DNA of 61,550 nucleotides from Actinomycetes bacterium. GTDB lineage: Bacteria; Actinomycetota; Acidimicrobiia; Acidimicrobiales; RAAP-2. The position numbers were made by a program, and so were the translations under genes. Shown here piece by piece: positions 31,885 to 40,318 of the stretch. The stretch lies in assembly GCA_021801235.1 (NCBI GenBank), contig JAJYYG010000157.1, forward strand, positions 1-61,550, read 5' to 3'. A model generated the notes under the pieces. The model had not been told where the DNA came from. It made no database searches and worked only from the letters and a program-made list of their open reading frames with translations. Each line of letters starts with the position of its first letter. Positions within the stretch are counted from its first letter, which is position 1.

Positions 31885-32767
31885 CCAGGGCGGCCCGGCG
31901 GGCACCGCCGGAGCCGCGGCCCCCGGGTCCGGGCCGGCCGCGCTGAGCGTCTCGGGCGTCTCAGTCCACTTCGGGGGCGTCGCCGCCCTCCACGCCGTCA
32001 ACCTGGAGGTCTGGCCGGGGATGGTGACCGGCCTGATCGGTCCGAACGGCGCGGGCAAGACGACCCTCTTCAACGTCATCAGCGGCCTCCAGGAGCCCGA
32101 CCGGGGAACCGTGCGGTTCTTCTCCACCGACGTGACCCGCATGCGGCCCCACCGCCGGGCCCGGCTGGGGCTGGCCCGCACGTTCCAGCGGCTGGAGCTC
32201 TTCGGCTCGCTCTCGGCCGGCGAGAACGTGCAGGTCGGGCTGGAGTCGGCCGTGAAGTGGTGGCAGTGGCGCCACCTCCGCTCGTCGCTCCCCTGGAAGA
32301 GCGGGAACGCCCCCGGCGGGGGGGACGGCGCTCCGGGAGCGGACCCGGGGACGTCGGTGGTGGTGGCCACCGCCCAGCGCATCCTGGCCGAGGTCGGCCT
32401 GGGCGGGAGGGCCGACGAGCTGGCCAGCGCCATGCCCACCGGTTCCGCGCGTATGGTGGAGCTCGCCCGGGGTCTGGCGCTCGGTCCCAAGCTGATCCTC
32501 CTGGACGAACCCGGTTCCGGCCTCGACGAAGCGGAGTCGTCCGCACTCGGCGACCTGCTGTCCAGCCTGGCGACCGGCGGCATGGCGGTCCTGCTCGTCG
32601 AGCACGACATGGAGCTGGTGATGCGCATCTGCGACCGGATCCACGTGCTCGACTTCGGGGAGGTCATCGCCAGTGGCACCCCGGAGGAGATTCGTGCCGA
32701 TCCCCTGGTCCAAGCCGCCTACCTGGGCGCCGGGCCGAACGTCGCCGTGACCGGGAGGAGCGGGTGA
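31871..32767 (+). CDS. livG: Branched-chain amino-acid ABC transporter ATP-binding protein LivG
   Basis: A 298-residue ATPase. Walker A is GLIGPNGAGKTTLFNVISGL, Walker B LGPKLILLDEPGSGLD, and the switch His lies in AVLLVEHDMELVM. The signature loop reads MPTGSARMVELARGLA, a divergent form of the usual GQQR helix. A Gly/Pro/Asp-rich insert (GNAPGGGDGAPGADPGT) follows the Q-loop region. GTG 31871 is preferred over GTG 31862 because GGAGG lies eight bases upstream. The stop overlaps livF (GTGA). Confidence 0.92.
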   Translation: MSPADQGGPAGTAGAAAPGSGPAALSVSGVSVHFGGVAALHAVNLEVWPGMVTGLIGPNGAGKTTLFNVISGLQEPDRGTVRFFSTDVTRMRPHRRARLGLARTFQRLELFGSLSAGENVQVGLESAVKWWQWRHLRSSLPWKSGNAPGGGDGAPGADPGTSVVVATAQRILAEVGLGGRADELASAMPTGSARMVELARGLALGPKLILLDEPGSGLDEAESSALGDLLSSLATGGMAVLLVEHDMELVMRICDRIHVLDFGEVIASGTPEEIRADPLVQAAYLGAGPNVAVTGRSG

Positions 32768-33516
32768 CGGAACCCGTGCCGGTCCCGTCCCTCCCGCCGC
32801 CCCTGCCCGGCGACCGACCCCCGGGCATCCAGGTGCGTGGCGTGCACGCCGCCTACGGGCGCATCGAGGTGCTCCACGGTGTGGACCTCACCGTGGCCGC
32901 AGGAAGCGTGTTCGCGTTGCTCGGCCCGAACGGCGGCGGGAAGTCCACGCTGCTCAAGGTGATCGGTGGGCAGCTGCGGCCGACCCGGGGGTCGGTGACC
33001 ATCGGCGACCAGCCGGTGGGGCGGCGGTCGGTGGAGCGCCTGGCCCGGACCGGGCTGTGCTCGATCCCCGAGGGGCGCGGGGTGTTCCCGAACCTGACCG
33101 TCCGTGAGAACCTCCGGATGTGGACGTACCGCGGCCACCTCTCGATGCGGACCGTCGAGGAGCGCACCTATGCGGCCTTTCCCCGCCTGTCGGAGCGGCG
33201 CAAGCAGCTGGCCGGGAGCATGTCCGGCGGCGAGCAGCAGATGCTCGCCATCTCGCGTGCGCTGGTGACCGACCCGTCGGTGCTCCTGCTCGACGAGCTG
33301 TCGATGGGACTCGCCCCCCTCATCGTCGGCGAGTTGTACGAACTGGTGGCGGGTCTGTCCGGTCAGGGGATGACCATCCTCCTCGTCGAGCAGTTCGTCA
33401 GTGCCGCGCTGGCCGTGGCCGACCGGGCGGCCATCCTCGTGCACGGTCGCATCGAGCAGGAGGGCGAGCCCCACCGGATGGCCGAGGCGGCCCTGGGCGC
33501 CTACCTCTCGGGCTGA
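32764..33516 (+). CDS. livF: Branched-chain amino-acid ABC transporter ATP-binding protein LivF
   Basis: A 250-residue ATPase with Walker A LLGPNGGGKSTLLKVIGG, signature SMSGGEQQMLAISRALV, Walker B SVLLLDELSMGLAPL (DELS where most LivF proteins have DEPS) and switch His position replaced by Gln in ILLVEQFVSAAL, as is common in LivF. It pairs with LivG to energise the fused permease. The 3' end overlaps the convergent valS gene by 16 bp, so no terminator lies between the two operons. Confidence 0.92.
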   Translation: MTEPVPVPSLPPPLPGDRPPGIQVRGVHAAYGRIEVLHGVDLTVAAGSVFALLGPNGGGKSTLLKVIGGQLRPTRGSVTIGDQPVGRRSVERLARTGLCSIPEGRGVFPNLTVRENLRMWTYRGHLSMRTVEERTYAAFPRLSERRKQLAGSMSGGEQQMLAISRALVTDPSVLLLDELSMGLAPLIVGELYELVAGLSGQGMTILLVEQFVSAALAVADRAAILVHGRIEQEGEPHRMAEAALGAYLSG

Positions 33517-36158
33517 GCCCGACCGGCGTCCGCCGTATCGTCGGCCAGCACCACGTCGATGCCGGCGATCGCCCCGGTTCCCGAGGTGCTGCGGGTGACC
33601 AGGTCGAGGATCCCGCCGGCGTCGCGCACGTCGCCGACGACCGAGCCGAGCGCGTCGAGCCGGGCGTCGTCGGCGGTCACCGTGAGGGTGGCGACCTCGG
33701 CCCGCATGGACCGCTTGGCCGCGGTCTTCGCACGGCGGACCGCCCCGAGGACCTCGCCGGCCACCTCGGCCACCAGGGGATCGCCGCCGAGGGCGGCGCC
33801 CTCCAGCTCGCCCGGCTCCGGCCAGGCGGCCCGGTGGACCGATCCGGCCTTCCACCACGACCACACCTCCTCGGTCACGAACGGGAGGACGGGGGCGAGC
33901 AGGCGGAGTTGGACGGAGAGCGCCAGCGCCAGTGCAGCCCGGGCCGAGGCGGGGCCGGCGTCTCCGGGGTCACCGTAGGCCCGGGTCTTCACCAGCTCCA
34001 GGTAGTCGTCGCAGAACCACCAGAAGAAGGCTTCGGTCCGCTCCAGTGCCCGGGCGTAGTCGTAGCCCTCGAAGGCGGTGGTGGCCTCGCGCACCACCGC
34101 CAACAGTCGGGCGGCCATCGCCCGGTCGAGTGGGTCGGTGACCGCGGCGGGGTCGGGGGAGCCGGGCGACCCACCGTCGCCCGCGCACCGCCCGAGCACG
34201 AACCGGGAGGCGTTCAGCACCTTGATCGCCAGCCGTCTTCCCACCTTGATCTGTCCCTCGTCCACCGCGGTGTCGGTGCCCGGCCGGCCGCCTGCGGCCC
34301 AGTACCGGACGGCGTCGGCCCCGTGCTGCTCCACCAGGGGGAGCGGGGTCACCACGTTCCCCTTCGACTTGGACATCTTCTTGCGGTCCGGGTCCAGGAC
34401 GAACCCGGAGATGGCCGCATTGGCCCAGGGCAGCGAGCCGTGGGCGAGCTCGGAACGGACGACCGTCGAGAACAGCCAGGTGCGGATGATGTCGTGTGCC
34501 TGGGGCCGCAGGTCCATGGGGAACACGCGGGCGAACAGGTCCGGGTCGTCCTCCCAGCCCCCGGCGATGTCCGGGGTGAGGGAGGAGGTCGCCCAGGTGT
34601 CCATCACGTCCGGGTCCCCGACGAAGCCACCCGGCTCGCCCCGCTGCGCCTCGGTGTACCCCGGTGGGACGTCGGTGGACGGATCGACCGGGAGGCGGTC
34701 CTCGGCGGCCGCGATCGGGGAGTCGAAGTCGGGCTCGCCGTCGGGCCCCACGGGGTACCACAGCGGGAAGGGGACGCCGAAGAACCGTTGCCGGCTGATG
34801 TTCCAGTCGGTGTTCAGGCCCTCCACCCACGTGCGGTAGCGCTGCGCCATGTAGGGGGGGTGCCACGACAGCTCCTCCCCGCGCCGGAGCAGACGGTCGC
34901 GCAGGGCGAGGGTCCGCACGAACCACTGTCGGGACGAGACGATCTCGAGGGGGCGGTCACCCTTCTCGAAGAACTTGACCGGATGGGTGATCGGCCTGGG
35001 CTCTCCGACCAGGGCGTCCGACGCAGCGAGCAGCTCGACCACGCGGGCCTGGGCCTGGCGGACCGTCCGGCCGGCGAGCTCGCCGTAGTGGGACGCGGCG
35101 GCGCCCGGGTCCACCGAGTGCCACCCGGTCTCGCCCCAGGTGACTGGGAGCAGCCGCCCGTCCCGTCCCACCACGGTCCGGGTCGGCAGGTCGAGCTCGC
35201 GCCACCACACCACGTCGGTGAGGTCACCGAAGGTGCAGACCATGGCGATCCCGGTCCCCTTCTCGGGGTCGGCCAGCTCGTGGGCGAGCACCGGGACCCG
35301 CACCCCGAAGAGGGGGGTCACCACCTCGGAGCCGAAGAGGGGGCGGTACCGCGCGTCGTCGGGATGGGCCACCAGGGCCACGCAGGCGGGGAGGAGCTCC
35401 GGTCGGGTCGTGTCGATCTCCACCGGCGACCCCGGCTCCCCGGCGCGGGCGAAGGCGAGCCGGTGGTAGGCGCCGGGCCGCTCGCGGTCTTCGAGCTCCG
35501 CCTGCGAGACCGCGGTGCGGAAGTCGACGTCCCAGAGGGTGGGAGCGGTCTGCTGGTAGGCCTGGCCGGCGGCCAGCATCCGTAGGAAGGACCGTTGGGA
35601 CACCCGCTGGGCTTCGGTCCCCACCGTGGTGTACGTGTGGGCCCAGTCGACCGAGAGGCCGAGGGTACGCCAGAGCCGCTCGAACGCCTTCTCGTCCTCG
35701 GCGGTGAGCTGGAGGCAGAGCGCGACGAAGTTGGGGCGCGACACGGGCAGGGGCGGCTCCGGCGGCTGAGGTGGCGGGGAGAAGGCGGGGTCGAAGGGGA
35801 GCCCGGGATCGCAACGGACCCCGAAGTAGTTCTGCACCCGCCGCTCGGTGGGAAGCCCGTTGTCGTCCCAGCCCATCGGGTAAAAGACCGACTTGCCCCG
35901 CATGCGCTGGAACCGGGCGACGGCATCGGTGTGGGTGTAGGAGAACACGTGCCCGATGTGGAGCGACCCGGAGACGGTGGGCGGGGGTGTGTCGATGGCG
36001 AAGACCCCGGACCGCGGGGTGGAGCGGTCGAAGGCGTAGGTCCCCTCCCGCTCCCACTGCACCGACCAGTGCGCCTCCAGCCCGTCGAGGCCCGGGCGGT
36101 CGGGGATCCCCCGCGGCCCCCGCGAGCCGTCCGCCGGGTCGTTCACTGCTGCACTCAT
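33501..36158 (-). CDS. valS: Valine--tRNA ligase
   Basis: An 885-residue class I synthetase attaching valine to tRNA-Val. The HIGH motif is in TVSGSLHIGHVFSYTHTD and the KMSKS loop in PDRKKMSKSKGNVVTP. The CP1 editing domain includes TTRPELLPACVALVAHPDD. The C-terminal anticodon-binding domain contains WWFCDDYLELVKTRAYGD and PFVTEEVWSWWKAG, and the extreme C-terminal coiled coil of some ValRS is short here. ATG 36158 lies nine bases after TACGGT on its strand. cysS is divergent, sharing the promoter region. Confidence 0.95.
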   Translation of the reverse strand: MSAAVNDPADGSRGPRGIPDRPGLDGLEAHWSVQWEREGTYAFDRSTPRSGVFAIDTPPPTVSGSLHIGHVFSYTHTDAVARFQRMRGKSVFYPMGWDDNGLPTERRVQNYFGVRCDPGLPFDPAFSPPPQPPEPPLPVSRPNFVALCLQLTAEDEKAFERLWRTLGLSVDWAHTYTTVGTEAQRVSQRSFLRMLAAGQAYQQTAPTLWDVDFRTAVSQAELEDRERPGAYHRLAFARAGEPGSPVEIDTTRPELLPACVALVAHPDDARYRPLFGSEVVTPLFGVRVPVLAHELADPEKGTGIAMVCTFGDLTDVVWWRELDLPTRTVVGRDGRLLPVTWGETGWHSVDPGAAASHYGELAGRTVRQAQARVVELLAASDALVGEPRPITHPVKFFEKGDRPLEIVSSRQWFVRTLALRDRLLRRGEELSWHPPYMAQRYRTWVEGLNTDWNISRQRFFGVPFPLWYPVGPDGEPDFDSPIAAAEDRLPVDPSTDVPPGYTEAQRGEPGGFVGDPDVMDTWATSSLTPDIAGGWEDDPDLFARVFPMDLRPQAHDIIRTWLFSTVVRSELAHGSLPWANAAISGFVLDPDRKKMSKSKGNVVTPLPLVEQHGADAVRYWAAGGRPGTDTAVDEGQIKVGRRLAIKVLNASRFVLGRCAGDGGSPGSPDPAAVTDPLDRAMAARLLAVVREATTAFEGYDYARALERTEAFFWWFCDDYLELVKTRAYGDPGDAGPASARAALALALSVQLRLLAPVLPFVTEEVWSWWKAGSVHRAAWPEPGELEGAALGGDPLVAEVAGEVLGAVRRAKTAAKRSMRAEVATLTVTADDARLDALGSVVGDVRDAGGILDLVTRSTSGTGAIAGIDVVLADDTADAGRAQPER

Positions 36159-36166
36159 GATCGGGT

Positions 36167-36173
36167 TACCGTA
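36167..36173. promoter_or_regulatory. Overlapping divergent -10 boxes for valS and cysS
   Basis: The heptamer TACCGTA gives TACCGT on the plus strand (seven bases before cysS GTG 36180) and TACGGT on the minus strand (nine bases before valS ATG 36158). The two start codons are only 21 bp apart, so both genes must use this spot or read from within each other. Confidence 0.55.
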
Positions 36174-36179
36174 CCCTGC

Positions 36180-37658
36180 GTGCTGCGACTCCACGACACG
36201 GCGACCGGCGAGGTGAAGCCCCTCCGTCTGCGGACGCCGGGCGCGGTGTCCCTCTACGTGTGCGGACCGACGGTCTACGACGCGCCGCATCTCGGGCACG
36301 GCCGGTTCTCCCTCGTCTTCGACGTGCTCCGGCGCTACCTGCTGTTCACGGGCCTGGAGGTGACCTATGTGTCCAACATCACCGACATCGAGGACAAGAT
36401 CATCGAGCGCGCCGCGCGTGAGGGGATGGAGACGTCGGACCTGACCGCCCGCTACGAACAGGTGTGGTGGGACGCCATGGAGGCGCTCGGCGTGCTCGCC
36501 CCGGACGAGGCGCCGCACGCCACCGCCTACGTCCCGCGCATGGTCGAGCTGATCGAGGACCTGGTGGGACGCGGCGCCGCCTACGAGACGGACGACGGGG
36601 TCTACCTCTCGGTGCGGGACGTCCCCGGGTACGGGCTCCTCGCCCACCAGCCGCTGGACTCCCTCCGGGCCGGGGCCCGGGTGGAGGCGAACGAGGAGAA
36701 GCGGTCACCCCTGGACTTCGTGTTGTGGAAGAAGGCTCGCCCCGGCGAGCCCACCTGGGATTCGCCGTGGGGCCCGGGCCGGCCCGGCTGGCACACCGAG
36801 TGCGTGGTGATGTCCCTCGACCTCCTGGGGGACGGGTTCGATCTGCACGGCGGGGCGATCGACCTGATCTTCCCCCACCACGAGAACGAGCGGGCCCAGG
36901 CGGTGGCGGTCGGGCGCGAGTTCGCCCGCCACTGGGTCCACAACGGCTGGGTCACGGTCGACGGGGAGAAGATGTCCAAGTCGACGGGGAACTTCACCTC
37001 CCTCGACGATCTGCTCGGGCGGAGCGACGCCCGTGCCTACCGGCTGCTCGTCCTGCGGTCGCACTACCGGTCGCCGATCGAGGTGACCCCGGACACCGTC
37101 GCCCAGGCGGAGGCAGGCCTGGCGCGCCTCGACGAGCTGGCCCGTCGGTTCGGGCTGGCCGACCCGCTGGCGGACGGCCCGGTCGTCGCGGCAGTCGACG
37201 GAGCAGTCGACGGAGCAGTCGTCGCGGCAGTCGACGGAGCAGTCGACGGAGCAGTCGACGGAGCAGTCGACGGTCCCGGTCTCGGAGCCACCGACGCGGC
37301 TGCGGTCGAGCGGTTCCGGAGCCGGATGGACGACGACCTCGACACCCCCGGAGCGCTGGCGACACTCTTCGACCTGACTCGGCAGGCCAATGCCGCCGCC
37401 GACGCCGGGGACGAGGAGGGTGCCCGACGGGCGGCGTCGACGGTGGCGTTGCTCTGCGGGGCCCTGGGACTCCGGTTGCGCGGCCCGGGGACCGCCGGCG
37501 TGGTGCTGGACGAGGAGACGGCGGCCCTGGTGCGGGCCCGCGACCGGGCCCGGGCTGAACGGTCCTGGGTGGAGGCGGACCGGCTGAGGGACGAGCTGGT
37601 CGGCGGCGGCTGGCTGGTGGAGGACGGACCGGACGGGACCCGGGTGCGCCGACCCTGA
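36180..37658 (+). CDS. cysS: Cysteine--tRNA ligase
   Basis: A 492-residue class I synthetase. The HIGH-type motif is in CGPTVYDAPHLGHGRFSL, with the zinc-binding Cys here and in GWHTECVVMSLDLLG plus the His pair in IFPHHENERAQAVA. The KMSKS loop is VDGEKMSKSTGNFTSL. The C-terminal DALR-like helical domain follows (VERFRSRMDDDLDTPGALA). Between them, about residues 335-365 are tandem AVDG units from a 12-bp repeat, an insertion not expected in the family. GTG 36180 is seven bases after TACCGT. MshC, the mycothiol ligase paralogue, is less likely because the full C-terminal domain is present. Confidence 0.93.
   Translation: MLRLHDTATGEVKPLRLRTPGAVSLYVCGPTVYDAPHLGHGRFSLVFDVLRRYLLFTGLEVTYVSNITDIEDKIIERAAREGMETSDLTARYEQVWWDAMEALGVLAPDEAPHATAYVPRMVELIEDLVGRGAAYETDDGVYLSVRDVPGYGLLAHQPLDSLRAGARVEANEEKRSPLDFVLWKKARPGEPTWDSPWGPGRPGWHTECVVMSLDLLGDGFDLHGGAIDLIFPHHENERAQAVAVGREFARHWVHNGWVTVDGEKMSKSTGNFTSLDDLLGRSDARAYRLLVLRSHYRSPIEVTPDTVAQAEAGLARLDELARRFGLADPLADGPVVAAVDGAVDGAVVAAVDGAVDGAVDGAVDGPGLGATDAAAVERFRSRMDDDLDTPGALATLFDLTRQANAAADAGDEEGARRAASTVALLCGALGLRLRGPGTAGVVLDEETAALVRARDRARAERSWVEADRLRDELVGGGWLVEDGPDGTRVRRP
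37191..37274. repeat. 12-bp tandem repeat, seven units, inside cysS
   Basis: Units of gcagtcgacgga (one variant, gcagtcgtcgcg; last unit ends in t) encode AVDG/AVVA and lie between the catalytic and C-terminal domains of CysRS. Each unit contains the palindrome gtcgac. Confidence 0.9.
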
Positions 37659-37872
37659 CCGCCGGCTCCGGGGCCGGTCGGAACGGGAGGGCCGGTCGGA
37701 ACGGTGGTCCTCCTCCGTCCGCCGACGTGCGGCCGGCGCTTGCCCGGGGGCCGACGGGGTCAGCCCCGTCGGCGTGTCCCGGGAAGATCCGGGGAGGATC
37801 GGGACTTCCGGCCCTAGTCGCGCCTCTGCGCCGTGCCGAGACTGTCGCGAGACGCAGACACGTGATATGTCT

Positions 37873-37887
37873 TATGGTAACAACGCG
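37873..37887 (+). promoter_or_regulatory. Promoter/operator region of the diiron oxygenase operon
   Basis: TATGGT (37873-37878) is a likely -10 box. The overlapping gtaacaacgcg (37877-37887) is identical to 40132-40142 upstream of the acyl-CoA dehydrogenase gene, pointing to a common regulator. Confidence 0.45.
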
Positions 37888-37929
37888 GTTGCGGTCGCCT
37901 CCGGGTGAGCGGCCGGGAGAGGGGTGGAC

Positions 37930-39075
37930 ATGGCGAATCTCGCCGCCGACTTGGACTACCGGGAGCGCGCTTCCCGGGGCGAGCTCGACCTCGGGTGGTT
38001 GCGGAGGTCTCGGGCAGAGTGGGGGATCCGGGCGGAGCCCAGCCGGATCGGGCTGACGCTGCGCGACATCGCGGTCGGGACCTACGGAGAGGTCCCCGAT
38101 CATCCGCCGCGGCGCACGATGGCGCCCCGCGGGGCGGACATCCCCGACGACGTCCCCGACATGGGCTACACGATCAACGACAAGTCCGAAGTCTGGTCCG
38201 ACAACGTGATGGAGCTCTACGAGGAGGCGGTGAGCCGGCAGTGGAGTGCCACACGGGACATCCCCTGGGGCGATCTCGCACCGATCGATCCGGACCTCGA
38301 GCACGCGATGTGCCAGCTCGCCACCGTGCTCTCCGAGGTGGAGATGGTGGCAGCCGACTTCCCGGCCAAGTGGCTCTGGCGTATCAACCACGACTTCGTC
38401 GAGGCGAAGATGTTCCTGTGCACCCAGGCGATGGACGAGGCGCGCCACACCGAAGTCTTCCGCAAGCGGGCCCTTGCCAACGGCGGGGGACTGGGCAGGG
38501 CTACCGCGGTGGTCGAGGAGTTCTTGAAGGTCATCCTGGACGCCCAGAGCTACGACGAGGGGTCGGCGTTGATGCATCTGCTCGGCGAGGGGATCGTCCT
38601 GTCCCTCTTCCGGGCCGGCGAGATGATCGCTCCGTCCGACGTCGAGAAGCGGATCTTCCGCCTGTGCATGCAGGACGAGGCCCGGCACGTGTCCTACGGC
38701 ACCATGCACCTCCGGTACCGGCTCCAGCGGGATCCCTCGCTGGCGGAGGACTTCCATGCCTACCTCGACCGGGGTGAGGCGTTGATGGCGGTGCTCTTCA
38801 CCACGCCCGAGGTCGTCGAACCGGCCACCATCCTGGCTGCCGGAAGCCTCGAGGCCGCGGCCGCCCTGGGGTCGGCGGCGTCCGACGTGCTGCGGATCCA
38901 GACCGTGGAGGAGTACCTGCAGCGGTGCGACCGGGCCGGTCTCGACCGGCGCGGCCGTATGCACCTCCCGGATGATCTCATCGCGGGGACCAGCGGTGTG
39001 GCACCGGGAGGCGTCGAGGCCGGCGCCTCTTCTCCGGGGACGACCGTGGCGGCTGCATCAGGAGGGGTGGCGTGA
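37930..39075 (+). CDS. Ferritin-like diiron oxygenase (R2-like carboxylate-bridged diiron family)
   Basis: A 381-residue soluble protein. Diiron ligands are visible on four helices: Glu in TVLSEVEMVAADFPAKW, ExxH in TQAMDEARHTEVFRKRA, Glu in HLLGEGIVLSLFRAGEM and ExxH in LCMQDEARHVSYGTMHL. This is the geometry of ribonucleotide-reductase-like/ferritin-like oxygenases, which use O2 and electrons to hydroxylate or desaturate substrates. The last 45 residues are Gly/Ala-rich. ATG 37930 has GAGAGGGG upstream; GTG 37924 is an alternative. The stop overlaps the next gene (GTGA). Neighbours encode an SCP2-like protein and a ferredoxin, a likely electron donor, so a lipid-related oxygenase is inferred. 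Confidence 0.82.
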   Translation: MANLAADLDYRERASRGELDLGWLRRSRAEWGIRAEPSRIGLTLRDIAVGTYGEVPDHPPRRTMAPRGADIPDDVPDMGYTINDKSEVWSDNVMELYEEAVSRQWSATRDIPWGDLAPIDPDLEHAMCQLATVLSEVEMVAADFPAKWLWRINHDFVEAKMFLCTQAMDEARHTEVFRKRALANGGGLGRATAVVEEFLKVILDAQSYDEGSALMHLLGEGIVLSLFRAGEMIAPSDVEKRIFRLCMQDEARHVSYGTMHLRYRLQRDPSLAEDFHAYLDRGEALMAVLFTTPEVVEPATILAAGSLEAAAALGSAASDVLRIQTVEEYLQRCDRAGLDRRGRMHLPDDLIAGTSGVAPGGVEAGASSPGTTVAAASGGVA

Positions 39076-39533
39076 CCCCCGGGACCGCGTCGTCGGCCGG
39101 GTTCCCGTCGGCCGGGTTCTTCGACGAGCTGGTCCGGGACGTCGTCCGCAGGCCCGAAGAGTACGAGCGGCTCGGTTTCGCCGACTGTCGCCTGGTGATC
39201 GAGGTGGTGGAGCCGACGGGGGAGGTTCGACGGTTCGGTCTGGTGCTCGACGGGTACGACATCCGCTCGGAGGGGGAGATCGCCGACCTCGACGGGTTCC
39301 ACCCGGAGGTGGTCGTGAGCGGGGCGCTCGATACCTGGTCGGAGATGCTGGCGGCCATCGCGGAGCACGGGTTCGCCGACCGATCCCACACGCTCAATGC
39401 CCTTTCGATCGCCGGGTTCCCCCTGTCCGCCCGATCGGACGACCCCATCGGGCGGGACAAGTTCTACCGCTACGCGGAGACGCTCCAGACCTTGTTCGAT
39501 TCGGTGGGGCTACGGGCCCCGGCCGAGGCCTGA
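39072..39533 (+). CDS. Small SCP2-like / unknown protein of the diiron operon
   Basis: A 153-residue acidic protein, start GTG 39072 overlapping the oxygenase stop. It has no signal or membrane span. The centre, CRLVIEVVEPTGEVRRFGLV followed by HPEVVVSGALDTWSEMLAAI, resembles by pattern the SCP2 sterol-carrier fold, in which a ligand-binding strand is followed by a helix. The C-terminus (DDPIGRDKFYRYAETLQTLF) is helical. If the match is right it would carry a lipid substrate to the oxygenase; this is inference and the family is not certain. Confidence 0.55.
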   Translation: MTPGTASSAGFPSAGFFDELVRDVVRRPEEYERLGFADCRLVIEVVEPTGEVRRFGLVLDGYDIRSEGEIADLDGFHPEVVVSGALDTWSEMLAAIAEHGFADRSHTLNALSIAGFPLSARSDDPIGRDKFYRYAETLQTLFDSVGLRAPAEA

Positions 39534-39538
39534 AGGTC

Positions 39539-39958
39539 GTGGCCTACCGGGTCGGCGACGGGTGCATCGGTTGCGGAGCGTGCGAGTTCGCGTGCCCGTC
39601 CGGGGCGATCAGCCAGACCGACGCCTTTCCGGTGACGTACGTCGTGGATCCGCTGGGGTGTAACGACTGTGCCGATTGCGTGGTCGTCTGCCCTGTCGAC
39701 GTGCTGGCTCCCGATCCCGGTTGGGCGGTCTGTCGCGGCCGGGGCTGCCCGCTGTCGTCGTCCCGCTACGCCGGATGGGAGTGCTCCGAAGGGGAGGACC
39801 GGTGCGGCACCTGCGGATCGATGCTGTGGCGCCCACCCGGCGGGGCGTGGGTGTGCAGCCGTTGCCGGCTCGGCGAGGAGCGTCGGGGAGCGAGCTGCCC
39901 GAAAGTGCGCCATGCGGAGCAGCTCGGACTGACGGTGGCGTGCGAGGGGGCGCGCTGA
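39539..39958 (+). CDS. 2[4Fe-4S] ferredoxin with C-terminal Cys-rich (zinc-ribbon-like) extension
   Basis: A 139-residue protein. Residues 1-60 contain two cluster motifs, CIGCGACEFACPSGAI and CNDCADCVVVCPVDVL, the canonical bacterial 2[4Fe-4S] ferredoxin arrangement. Residues 60-139 add an unusual Cys-rich tail: CRGRGCPLSSS, WECSEGEDRCGTCGSMLW and WVCSRCRLGEER, which resembles a rubredoxin- or zinc-ribbon-type knuckle pair. Start GTG 39539 is five bases after the upstream stop. As third gene of the operon it is the probable reductant for the diiron oxygenase. A strong hairpin terminator follows at 40005-40048. Confidence 0.85.
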   Translation: MAYRVGDGCIGCGACEFACPSGAISQTDAFPVTYVVDPLGCNDCADCVVVCPVDVLAPDPGWAVCRGRGCPLSSSRYAGWECSEGEDRCGTCGSMLWRPPGGAWVCSRCRLGEERRGASCPKVRHAEQLGLTVACEGAR

Positions 39959-40004
39959 GCTCCGGCACGGGAGAACCCCCCGGCACCGGGGTTCGGACAA
40001 GGTC

Positions 40005-40048
40005 GTGCCGAGCCCCGGCACAGGTGGCGGGGTGCCGGGGCTCGGTAC
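40005..40048 (+). terminator. Strong hairpin terminator after the diiron operon
   Basis: Arms gtgccgagccccggcac (40005-40021) and 40032-40048 pair over 17 bp with one G-T wobble around a 10-nt loop. A smaller hairpin (aacccc...ggggtt) lies at about 39974-39993. No T-tract follows, as is common in GC-rich actinobacteria. Confidence 0.65.
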
Positions 40049-40120
40049 GGGATCGGGCCGGTGCCCTCCGGGGTCGGAACGGGGGTGCCAGCAGGGTGGT
40101 GGCGATCGGACCGGATGTTG

Positions 40121-40142
40121 GTTACCATTGAGTAACAACGCG
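40121..40142 (+). promoter_or_regulatory. TetR-type operator/promoter upstream of the acyl-CoA dehydrogenase gene
   Basis: GTTAC-N6-GTAAC (40121-40136) is an inverted repeat overlapping a TACCAT hexamer (40123-40128), followed by the shared gtaacaacgcg motif (40132-40142). The layout resembles operators of TetR-type fatty-acid regulators; the regulator is not identifiable here. The 180 bp between this site and the gene form a long leader, with agccgtaccg repeated at 40276-40285 and 40294-40303. Confidence 0.5.
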
Positions 40143-40318
40143 AGGCGGGCGGCGCTCGCTGTCGCCCGGTACCGTCCGCTCGGGGTTTCGGTCGTCCTCT
40201 GACCCGTCGGTCCGGCCCAGGTCGGGTATCGGGCCGTGCGGGGGACAGCCGGTCTCCGTCCGCACGAGGCCTTGCAGCCGTACCGATGTGGTCAGCCGTA
40301 CCGTAGGGAAAGGACGTC

